Part shown: positions 1-5,567 of the stretch, piece after piece
Position numbering within the stretch: the first letter of the stretch is position 1
How the letters are laid out: every line of letters starts with the position of its first letter
NCBI GenBank assembly: GCA_003519685.1
Contig: DOWG01000156.1
Location: 2,181-7,747 of the forward strand
Length of the DNA: 5,567 nucleotides
Direction of reading: 5' to 3'
From: Lachnospiraceae bacterium
GTDB taxonomy: Bacteria > Bacillota > Clostridia > Lachnospirales > Lachnospiraceae
Notes under the pieces: generated by a model
Database searches by the model: none
What the model was told of the DNA's origin: nothing
Seen by the model: only the letters and a program-made list of their open reading frames with translations
Position numbers and translations under genes: made by a program

Positions 1-12
1 GCAAACTCTTTG

Positions 13-2187
13 TTATAAGTCATAGAATACTCTCTTCAAGCGGGAATCACTTAATCTGCTGAGCAGCTCGTTCGTGATTGTTCCGGCACTGCATGCCACC
101 TGCTCTGCAGTGATTTCTTCTGAACCATCTTTTCCGATCAGAGTAGCAATATCGCCCCTCATAATATCCGGGATACCGGTAACATCGGCAACGAGCTGAT
201 CCATACAGATTCGTCCGAGAACTGGCACACGATGCCCTCGGATCAAGACATGACTCTTCCCCTCAGAAAGGCTACGCGGGAAACCGTCTGCATAGCCGAT
301 GGAAATCACGGCAATTTTCATTTCTCTTTGTGCAATAAAGCTTCGGCTATAGCTGACGCTCTCTCCTGCTGCAATCGTTCTGACAAGAACCACTCTGGAT
401 TTTAACTCCAAAACAGGCCGTAAATCCAAGGAGCATTTCGTATTTTTCTCCGTAGTGCTCAAAACACCGTAAAGCGCAATTCCAATTCTGGCATAGCTGC
501 ATTTTAATTCCGGATAATTTAAAACTCCATAGCTGCTTTGAATATGTGTCGGAGGAATCGGAATGTGCTTTGCCTTTAATCGGCCGATAAGCCCATAGAA
601 GTTCTGAAACTGCTGCTTTGTAAAAGCAACATCGGATTCCTCCTGGCTGTCCGACGCACTCAGATGCGTAAAAATGCCTAAAACCTTAAGATTCTTACAG
701 GCAAATATGGATTCAACTTCTGACGCATGCCGATAGCTTTCCCCAAGCCGGTTCATGCCCGTATTCACCTTAATATGAACCTGGATCGGTCTGCCATACC
801 GATTCAGTTCTTTTGCATGCTCCAGATTCACTACGGTCTGTGATAATCGATAGTGAAACAATGCGGCCGCTCTTACAGCCGGGGTATAGCCTAAGATCAA
901 AATCTCTCCCTTAATCCCCTCCTTGCGCAGCTGAATACCTTCGTCAATCGTTGCAACAGCGAACGCGTGAATACCGATGCGGCTTAAATACGCCGCAACC
1001 GGGACTACACCATGCCCGTAGGCATTTGCTTTTACAACTGCCATGATCTCACATCCGGCAGGAAGCACTTTCTGAAAGGCCTTCACATTATGATTGAGAT
1101 TCGTCCGGTTGATTTCTGCCCATGCCCGGTCCCTGCTCCCGATAGAAGCAGTGTGATCGGCACCGGCGGTACGCCCCGGCTTCCTGCGCACAAACAGGCT
1201 AAGCACAGCGGCAGCGGCAAGAGAACCGATCGCAACCGCTATATAATGAAGAATGCTGTTATCAATCAAAAGCTTCTGCATTCCTGCTGCTTTTGCCAAA
1301 CCTCGGACAGCCACGATGATTGCCGGATGAATTAAGTAAATAAACATGGAGAGATTTCGCAGGTAGCTATGACTTTTCCCTTCCCATAGCAGCAGGCTCT
1401 GAAACAGGAAGAATATGCAGGGTAGAAGCATAAAATACATACTGTCATGTCTTTGTACATGGAGCTTATAAAGCAGCAGCGCTTCGATAAGCAGGAGGCC
1501 GAAACTCACCGCAAGTCCCGAAAGGCAGGTTCTTAATGGCAGCCTTTTTCTCTTCCGTGCCAGGAAAGTCCCCAGCAGGAAGAAAATCGGCGCAAAAAAC
1601 AGACCATTCCGCGTATAGTCAGAAATCCGGAACAAGCCCTGATAAAATGCTTTCAGAAACGGTATTTTCTCAGAAATGCCGTAATAGCTGTCCCCAAACA
1701 GACCAATGAGATACAGAACCATACTGATTCCAAATGCCTGTCCCGCTGTCCGCCTTTTTATCAATAACCATGTAATACAGGCTCCCAGAATGGCGGCAGG
1801 AAGATACCATAGATGATAAAAGGTACCGTCAAAAACTATGTCCTTTAGAAGATTCGGCAGATGCCTCCACTCCTTTATGGTTCCCGTATAGATATTGAGC
1901 GGCAGGTATAGCAGGATGGTAATGCCATAGAGTTCAGCGGTCTTTTTCACAAAAGCCATCAATCTGCCGGACTGCTCACAGACTTCCTCCTTTTTTGAAA
2001 AGAGAAAGAAGCTGGAAACCATAAAGAAGAAAGGGACCGCGACACGGGCAACCACTCTTGTCAGAATAAAATCTGCTGTTAAGCTAAAGCTCGTTAACGG
2101 TGAAGTATGAATTGCAACCACGAGAAAAGCGGAAATCAATCTGAAATAATCAATCCCGGCATATTCTCTTCTCCCAGTGTCTGTCAT
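13..2187 (-). CDS. vanT: VanT membrane-bound serine racemase
   Basis: VanT makes D-serine from L-serine for the D-Ala-D-Ser ligase. The protein (724 aa from the chosen start) is a fusion. Residues 1 to about 335 are a polytopic membrane domain of the acyltransferase-3 type, with roughly ten hydrophobic segments and an Arg16-X10-His27 pair in the first one. Residues 355-724 are an alanine-racemase-fold, PLP-dependent domain. Visible landmarks are AVVKANAYGHG with PLP lysine K386, the catalytic tyrosine in VSYSRSF (Y613), IGYADG (630-635) and ICMDQ (660-664). Asn706 in GTITNE sits where alanine racemases have Tyr354 (Geobacillus numbering), as expected for a serine racemase. The start at 2187 is preferred over the ATG at 2202: it has a GGAGGG Shine-Dalgarno 7-8 nt upstream and overlaps the vanXY stop as ATGA. 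The membrane domain may help bring in L-serine, as proposed for VanT of VanC-type enterococci, but this is not shown here. Stop is TAA. Confidence 0.95.
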   Translation of the reverse strand: MTDTGRREYAGIDYFRLISAFLVVAIHTSPLTSFSLTADFILTRVVARVAVPFFFMVSSFFLFSKKEEVCEQSGRLMAFVKKTAELYGITILLYLPLNIYTGTIKEWRHLPNLLKDIVFDGTFYHLWYLPAAILGACITWLLIKRRTAGQAFGISMVLYLIGLFGDSYYGISEKIPFLKAFYQGLFRISDYTRNGLFFAPIFFLLGTFLARKRKRLPLRTCLSGLAVSFGLLLIEALLLYKLHVQRHDSMYFMLLPCIFFLFQSLLLWEGKSHSYLRNLSMFIYLIHPAIIVAVRGLAKAAGMQKLLIDNSILHYIAVAIGSLAAAAVLSLFVRRKPGRTAGADHTASIGSRDRAWAEINRTNLNHNVKAFQKVLPAGCEIMAVVKANAYGHGVVPVAAYLSRIGIHAFAVATIDEGIQLRKEGIKGEILILGYTPAVRAAALFHYRLSQTVVNLEHAKELNRYGRPIQVHIKVNTGMNRLGESYRHASEVESIFACKNLKVLGIFTHLSASDSQEESDVAFTKQQFQNFYGLIGRLKAKHIPIPPTHIQSSYGVLNYPELKCSYARIGIALYGVLSTTEKNTKCSLDLRPVLELKSRVVLVRTIAAGESVSYSRSFIAQREMKIAVISIGYADGFPRSLSEGKSHVLIRGHRVPVLGRICMDQLVADVTGIPDIMRGDIATLIGKDGSEEITAEQVACSAGTITNELLSRLSDSRLKRVFYDL

Positions 2188-2948
2188 AGCCGCTCCCTCC
2201 ATAAGGTTACCACAACTCCGTCCTCGTTGTTGCCGGATACCTGATAGGGAATGTCCTCGGGGATTTCAATCATAACCTCCCGACTCTCCGGAACAGGAAC
2301 ATGGAAAACCTCAAAATTATAACGTTTCTTACGAAACCGCAGATGCTCCCCTTGATACGGGAACTCTTTTAAATAGTCCGTGTACTCTTCCAAGGTGAAA
2401 TCTTTTTCCCGCATAGCTTCGGAATGGGGATATCCTACATAGCGGAAATGCCACGGCTCATGGGCGATCTGCGTAATCTGCTCACTTCCGGCTGGGTAAC
2501 GCTCAATAAAACCGTACTGTATGGAAAGCTCACGGAAATGACCGCAGATTCCGGTATAAGGAAAATCAGGACGAATAAAATCAATGACGTTGCTCTTTTT
2601 GGCAAGATCAATTGCAAGACCGGTCTGATGCTCACTGCATCCCGGAATGGCAACGAACTTCCTAGTAAATTCATCTCCATTTTCCCGCAGAGAATCCGCA
2701 TAGATCTCCTGCTGCTCCCCCATCGTCCGGTAGCCGCTGACCGGAACAATACCATTGCCGCATTCTAAATCGGCCGTAACCTCGGACAGCATTTTGGCCG
2801 TCTGCTTTTCCAAAAGGATGTGAGCGGCATCGGGCTGCACCGGTGCCAGATAATTCTTGCGCATATCGCTTTTTAGCGGATGGGATGGATTGACAAGAAT
2901 TAAGTACCCCTTTGAAACATCTGTCGTGCTAAATCGAAGCGTTCTCAT
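2184..2948 (-). CDS. vanXY: VanXY D,D-dipeptidase/D,D-carboxypeptidase
   Basis: A cytoplasmic zinc peptidase of the VanX/VanY (M15) family. It hydrolyses D-Ala-D-Ala dipeptide, and in bifunctional members also trims the terminal D-Ala from pentapeptide precursors, so that only D-Ser-ended precursors reach the wall. The 254-aa length matches known VanXY proteins. Visible motifs are SGYRT (71-75, with the substrate-side arginine R74), SEHQTGLAID (105-114, zinc ligands H107 and D114) and HEPWH (163-167, general base E164, zinc ligand H167). All catalytic residues are present. No signal peptide or membrane segment is seen, which separates it from membrane-anchored VanY. The start ATG overlaps the vanG stop (ATGA, 2945-2948). 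No clear Shine-Dalgarno precedes it, so translation is probably coupled to vanG. How much carboxypeptidase activity it has cannot be read from the sequence. Confidence 0.95.
   Translation of the reverse strand: MRTLRFSTTDVSKGYLILVNPSHPLKSDMRKNYLAPVQPDAAHILLEKQTAKMLSEVTADLECGNGIVPVSGYRTMGEQQEIYADSLRENGDEFTRKFVAIPGCSEHQTGLAIDLAKKSNVIDFIRPDFPYTGICGHFRELSIQYGFIERYPAGSEQITQIAHEPWHFRYVGYPHSEAMREKDFTLEEYTDYLKEFPYQGEHLRFRKKRYNFEVFHVPVPESREVMIEIPEDIPYQVSGNNEDGVVVTLWRERL
2194..2200 (-). promoter_or_regulatory. vanT ribosome-binding site inside vanXY
   Basis: GGAGGGA on the minus strand lies within the last codons of vanXY and ends 6-7 nt before the ATG at 2187. It favours that start over the ATG at 2202, which overlaps the site itself, and lets vanT be translated on its own initiation as well as by ATGA coupling. 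Confidence 0.7.
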
Positions 2949-3994
2949 GGCTGCATCGCCAGCCGGATCAGTTCATCTACAATCTGCGGAAAGGTCATCC
3001 CGATCCCTTTCAGCATATTGGGGTAGCGGCTGTGAGAAGTAAAGCCGGGGATGGTGTTTACTTCATTAAATACGATTTCCTCATCGGGGGTCAAAAACAT
3101 ATCTACCCGTGCAAATCCCGTACAGCCAAGTGCCTGATAAATCGCTGCAGCCGCCTGCTTGATACGTTTTGCCGTCTCTGCGCCGATGCGGGCGGGCATA
3201 TGAATCTTAGAGGTCTTCAACGTATACTTTTCTGTGTAATCAAAAAAGCCGTGCGACAATTCAATTTCATCGACCTTGCCGATCGTAAGCATTTCGTTAC
3301 CAAGAACCGCACATCCTACTTCAAAACCATCAACCGCTTCCTCAATAATTACCTTATGGTCATGCTGGGAAGCCACGCGCACCGCTTCGATTAAATCTTT
3401 TCGATCGGAGACCTTTGTAATGCCAAAAGATGATCCGGCATTGACCGGTTTCACAAATAAAGGGTAGCTCAGATGGGCTGTCTGCTGCAATACCTCTGCA
3501 TCCGGTATGGGCGAATGCAGAACAACGGAAGCAGGTGTCTTTATGCCTGCTAAGTTTACCAGTCTATGCGCGAAATCTTTGTCCATACAGAGGGCAGAGC
3601 TGAGGATTCCGCATCCGACACAGGGAATACCCGCCATTTCCAGCAGCCCCTGCACCGTACCGTCCTCACCATTTTTCCCGTGCAGTACAGGAAATGCTAC
3701 GTCAATCGGAAGCTCGACAGCCCTGCCGCCTTCTATTACAAGGAGACCGTGGGTACTGCGGTCCGGTGAAATGACCGCCGGGACACAGGAAGCATGCCTG
3801 CTCCAGGTATCGTTTCTGATCTCCTGGGTGCCGCCGCTGTATTTCAGCCATTCTCCCTGCCGGGTAATGCCAAGCAGAATAACATGGTACTTCTCCGGGT
3901 CAAGATTTTCTATCACGGAGCAGGCTGACTGTAAAGACACCTCATATTCCGTAGAATTGCCGCCAAACAAAACGGCGATTGTTGTTTGTTTCAT
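2945..3994 (-). CDS. vanG: VanG D-alanine:D-serine ligase
   Basis: An ATP-grasp ligase that joins D-Ala to D-Ser. MurF then adds the dipeptide to the UDP-MurNAc-tripeptide, giving low-affinity vancomycin targets. From the ATG at 3994 it is 349 aa, the length I recall for E. faecalis VanG. Landmarks are FGGNSTEYEVS (10-20), HGKNGEDGTVQG (105-116), VKPVNAGSSFGITKV (181-195, ATP site), the omega loop FFDYTEKY (250-257) and FNEVNTIPGFT (309-319, metal ligands E310 and N312). The EKY omega loop is the D-Ala:D-Ser/D-Ala:D-Ala form; D-lactate ligases such as VanA lack it. The family call therefore rests on VanG-like sequence plus the vanXY and vanT neighbours. The start at 3994 has an AAAGGA Shine-Dalgarno about 8 nt upstream. 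An in-frame TTG at 4036 would add 14 residues but lies against the terminator T-tract without a ribosome site. It is the first gene of the resistance unit and overlaps vanXY by 4 bp. Confidence 0.96.
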   Translation of the reverse strand: MKQTTIAVLFGGNSTEYEVSLQSACSVIENLDPEKYHVILLGITRQGEWLKYSGGTQEIRNDTWSRHASCVPAVISPDRSTHGLLVIEGGRAVELPIDVAFPVLHGKNGEDGTVQGLLEMAGIPCVGCGILSSALCMDKDFAHRLVNLAGIKTPASVVLHSPIPDAEVLQQTAHLSYPLFVKPVNAGSSFGITKVSDRKDLIEAVRVASQHDHKVIIEEAVDGFEVGCAVLGNEMLTIGKVDEIELSHGFFDYTEKYTLKTSKIHMPARIGAETAKRIKQAAAAIYQALGCTGFARVDMFLTPDEEIVFNEVNTIPGFTSHSRYPNMLKGIGMTFPQIVDELIRLAMQP

Positions 3995-3998
3995 AAAA

Positions 3999-4009
3999 TC
4001 AATCCTTTC
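3999..4009 (-). promoter_or_regulatory. vanG ribosome-binding site
   Basis: The minus strand reads GGAAAGGATTG just upstream of the vanG ATG. The AAAGGA core lies about 8 nt from the start codon, which decides the 349-aa start over the upstream TTG. It is the only conventional ribosome site in the cluster besides the GGAGGG of vanT, in line with vanG opening a separate transcript. Confidence 0.7.
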
Positions 4010-4034
4010 CAATATTTCGTATGACTGGGCGGAC

Positions 4035-4083
4035 AAAAAAACCTGTCCGGCTCGGTATATTCATCTTACCGAAACCGGACAGG
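4035..4083 (-). terminator. Intrinsic terminator between vanS and vanG
   Basis: Read on the minus strand, a 9-bp outer stem (CCTGTCCGG, 4083-4075, pairing with CCGGACAGG, 4050-4042) is followed inward by a small TT/G internal bulge. A further 6-bp stem (TCGGTA with TACCGA) encloses a 9-nt loop at 4066-4058. Seven T residues follow at once (4041-4035). This is a textbook Rho-independent terminator for transcripts coming from vanRS. The plus strand has no T-run after the stem, so it acts in one direction. It ends about 40 nt before the vanG ATG, so it either closes the vanRS transcript or attenuates read-through into vanG. Confidence 0.85.
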
Positions 4084-4084
4084 C

Positions 4085-4090
4085 AATATT
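4085..4090 (-). promoter_or_regulatory. Candidate -10 element of a vanG promoter
   Basis: AATATT on the minus strand matches TATAAT at 4 of 6 positions and begins about 10 nt after the last TAAGT core of the repeat array. That is roughly the geometry of PhoB/OmpR-type promoters, where activator boxes stand in for the -35. Transcription would then start near 4078, inside the 5' arm of the terminator hairpin. The match is weak and the position is an inference. Confidence 0.3.
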
Positions 4091-4095
4091 GGATT

Positions 4096-4139
4096 TTGGA
4101 CTTATTAAAACCTTAAGAAAGACTTATAGAGAACTTATA
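4096..4139 (-). promoter_or_regulatory. Four 11-bp direct repeats, probable VanR operator
   Basis: On the minus strand four consecutive 11-bp units read TATAAGTTCTC (4139-4129), TATAAGTCTTT (4128-4118), CTTAAGGTTTT (4117-4107) and AATAAGTCCAA (4106-4096). The shared core is TATAAGT, perfect in units 1 and 2, one mismatch in unit 4, two in unit 3. One-turn-spaced direct repeats are the usual binding pattern of OmpR/PhoB-family regulators, which is the family of the VanR encoded just upstream. The array starts 5 bp after the vanS stop and lies upstream of the terminator and vanG, so it is the natural site for VanR~P to activate vanG-vanXY-vanT. Binding by VanR is inferred, not shown. Confidence 0.6.
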
Positions 4140-4144
4140 TTTCT

Positions 4145-5278
4145 CTAAGACTGCGTCTTGCTTTTTTCGGGATTCAAATTCCCGGTAGGAAGAACAACGG
4201 TAAAGGTTGTCTTGATCTCATCGCTCTGGGCAGTAATCGTACCCCCGTGAGCCGTAACAATCTCTTTGGCAATGGCAAGACCCAAGCCGGAGCCGCCTGT
4301 TTGAGAGGAACGAGAGGTATCCAGCCGGAAAAACCGTTCAAAAATAACCTCCAGCTTCTGCGGCGGTATCGGGTCACCGCTATTCGCAAATTGAATCACT
4401 ACATTTCCTGCTTCTACAGAGGCTGTGACCTCAATCGTGCTGTCACTATAGCTATAAGCAATCGCATTTTTCAGAATATTATTAAATACGCGGGCCAGCT
4501 TGTCCGCATCTCCCCAGATAATCAGGTCATCCGGTGCATGTACTTTGGTCTGCTTATTCTGGGGCATCATCATCGGATAAAATTCATCCGCCATTTGCTG
4601 CAGCATAAAGGTCAGATTGATCTTCCTCTTGTTCAATATAATGGTACTCAGATTAAAACGGGTAATCTCAAAAAATTCTTCGATGAGCTGTTCTAAGCGA
4701 TAGGCTTTTTCCAACGTAATGCCCGTATATTTTGCTCTTTGCTCTGCCGGCATATCCTGCGCCTCATCCAGAAGACTCAGATATCCAATCACAGAAGCGA
4801 GCGGCGTTCGGATATCATGTGCGAGATTGACAACAAGATCATTTTTGCGCTGCTCCGCTTCTTTGGCATCCCTCGCATTTTTCAGGGCAGTTTTTTTGAT
4901 CTGATTCATTCTGTCTTCTATTTCCCGAAGCTCCGCCGGTAATCGGATGTCCTCATCATCCGGTCGTACCAAGCCTAAGCTTGCTGCAGCGATGTCCTCA
5001 ATATAGCCGGCCGTTTTTCTCCAGTAAATGTAAATGACGACCAAGATCATGATGAGCCAGCCGACCGGAATTAAAAGGCTGGAATAAAGCTCAACTCTCT
5101 TTAATAAATAATACATGGGCGTGGTCTGCCATATAATAAGACGATGACCGATAAAGTATACGGCAACAATCAAAAGTACATACAATACCGAGGCCAGAAC
5201 TGCGGCCCCTGCACATCGGAGCATGATTTTTTTCATAAATTTTGAACGAAAGGATTTACTTGTCAATCTTATAGCCAA
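4145..5278 (-). CDS. vanS: VanS sensor histidine kinase
   Basis: The membrane sensor kinase that phosphorylates, and without inducer probably dephosphorylates, VanR in response to glycopeptide or its effect on the wall. The 377-aa protein has two membrane segments (about 22-44 and 66-86) around a short outer loop of about 20 residues, then a HAMP-like linker. The H-box is NLAHDIRTPL with phospho-acceptor H154. The N-box is FNNILKNAIAYS (N267/N271 region), the F-box is FERFFRLD (313-320), and the G2 box is GGSGLGLAIAKEI (328-340). The G1 box reads ANSGDPIP, with Asn where Asp is usual. The TTG start at 5278 reproduces the vanR/vanS overlap of vanA-type operons, where VanS also begins at a TTG inside the end of vanR. 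TTG 5266 and ATG 5236 are alternatives, and none has a clear Shine-Dalgarno at ideal spacing. Stop is TAG. Confidence 0.93.
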   Translation of the reverse strand: MAIRLTSKSFRSKFMKKIMLRCAGAAVLASVLYVLLIVAVYFIGHRLIIWQTTPMYYLLKRVELYSSLLIPVGWLIMILVVIYIYWRKTAGYIEDIAAASLGLVRPDDEDIRLPAELREIEDRMNQIKKTALKNARDAKEAEQRKNDLVVNLAHDIRTPLASVIGYLSLLDEAQDMPAEQRAKYTGITLEKAYRLEQLIEEFFEITRFNLSTIILNKRKINLTFMLQQMADEFYPMMMPQNKQTKVHAPDDLIIWGDADKLARVFNNILKNAIAYSYSDSTIEVTASVEAGNVVIQFANSGDPIPPQKLEVIFERFFRLDTSRSSQTGGSGLGLAIAKEIVTAHGGTITAQSDEIKTTFTVVLPTGNLNPEKSKTQS

Positions 5279-5567
5279 CCCCCCATACCGTTTTTATATA
5301 TTTCGGGCGTTCCGCGCTGTCGTTCATTTTCTCCCGTAAATGCCGGATATGAACCATTACGGTATTATTGCTGTTTGTAAAATATTTATCCCCCCATACC
5401 TCCTGAAACAATTCTTCCGAGCTGACCACATGCCCGCGATTAGACGCCAATACCCAAAGAATCGAAAATTCCGTGGGAGTAAGGGAAAGCGGTCTTTCAT
5501 TTAAAGTGCATTCATGCTTGTCCTTATCTAATACAATACCGGAAAAGGCGATAATATTTTCTTCCTG
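5256..5567 (-). CDS. vanR: VanR response regulator, C-terminal part (cut by window edge)
   Basis: The open frame runs from the right window edge to a TAA at 5256-5258, giving the last 103 residues of an OmpR/PhoB-family regulator. VanR proteins are about 230 aa, so the phospho-acceptor receiver domain lies outside. The visible part is the winged-helix DNA-binding domain. LSLTPTEFSIL starts the domain after the linker strands, EELFQEVWGD forms the second helix, NTVMVHIRHLREKMN is the recognition helix, and KYIKTVWGVGYKIDK is the C-terminal wing. This wording is very close to VanR of the vanA cluster as I recall it. The gene overlaps vanS by 23 bp, so the two are co-transcribed and probably translationally coupled. 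It is the likely binder of the repeats at 4096-4139. No frameshift or internal stop is seen. Confidence 0.93.
   Translation of the reverse strand, partial: QEENIIAFSGIVLDKDKHECTLNERPLSLTPTEFSILWVLASNRGHVVSSEELFQEVWGDKYFTNSNNTVMVHIRHLREKMNDSAERPKYIKTVWGVGYKIDK

Noticed and set aside
1..12. Downstream end of vanT as a terminator or next gene
   Set aside because: Only 12 bases are present, too few to judge.
2188..2202. Longer VanT start at ATG 2202
   Set aside because: The GGAGGG ribosome site lies between this ATG and the one at 2187, which also forms the ATGA overlap with vanXY.
2945..3994. D-Ala:D-lactate ligase (VanA/VanB type) or housekeeping Ddl
   Set aside because: The EKY omega loop argues against D-lactate use. 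The vanT serine racemase, vanXY and absence of a vanH dehydrogenase point to D-Ala:D-Ser.
3995..4036. 14-residue N-terminal extension of VanG from TTG 4036
   Set aside because: There is no ribosome site, it begins in the terminator T-tract, and the 349-aa form from ATG 3994 fits the family length and has an AAAGGA site.
4128..4146. Inverted repeat AGAGAA-7 nt-TTCTCT over the vanS stop, considered as a vanS terminator
   Set aside because: It is short and A+T-rich with no T-run after it, and it overlaps the direct repeats. The strong hairpin at 4035-4083 is the better terminator.
3507..4148. 213-aa open frame on the plus strand, antisense to vanG and the gap
   Set aside because: Its composition follows from the complement of vanG. 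It runs through the terminator and operator region, has no recognisable domain, and vanG on the other strand is certain.
1..5567. Insertion sequences, CRISPR arrays, tRNA or rRNA genes, attachment sites
   Set aside because: No transposase or integrase frame, regularly spaced repeats with spacers, or RNA-gene signatures were seen. Nearly all of the window is accounted for by the five van genes.

Overview
The window carries a vanG-type glycopeptide-resistance cluster, with every gene on the minus strand. In transcription order (right to left) it holds: the 3' end of vanR (response regulator, cut by the window edge), vanS (sensor kinase), a 150-bp regulatory gap, vanG (D-Ala:D-Ser ligase), vanXY (D,D-peptidase) and vanT (membrane-bound serine racemase). 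Together they encode the pathway that replaces the D-Ala-D-Ala terminus of peptidoglycan precursors with D-Ala-D-Ser, which lowers vancomycin affinity. VanT makes D-Ser from L-Ser, VanG joins D-Ala to D-Ser, and VanXY removes the normal D-Ala-D-Ala ends. VanR/VanS sense the drug or its effect and switch the genes on.

The host is most likely a Gram-positive Firmicute. The vanG type is known from Enterococcus faecalis and from anaerobic Clostridia, including Clostridioides difficile. Sample lines give a G+C content of roughly 45-50%, above that expected of E. faecalis (about 37%) or C. difficile (about 29%). A gut Clostridia/Lachnospiraceae- or Ruminococcaceae-like host, or a mobile element from one, fits better. 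The order R-S-G-XY-T, without the vanY and vanW found between vanS and vanG in E. faecalis, matches the compact clostridial arrangement. No transposase, integrase, tRNA, rRNA or CRISPR array is visible.

The coding is very tight. vanR and vanS overlap by 23 bp, vanG/vanXY and vanXY/vanT each overlap by an ATGA, and the only real gap lies between vanS and vanG. That gap is the most informative non-coding part. It holds four direct repeats at an exact 11-bp period (probable VanR operator), then a strong hairpin with a T7 tail (intrinsic terminator), then the vanG ribosome-binding site. This splits the cluster into a regulatory unit (vanRS) and a resistance unit (vanG-vanXY-vanT), apparently with its own VanR-controlled promoter. 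The system itself is known. The promoter/terminator arrangement is the part most worth a second look.
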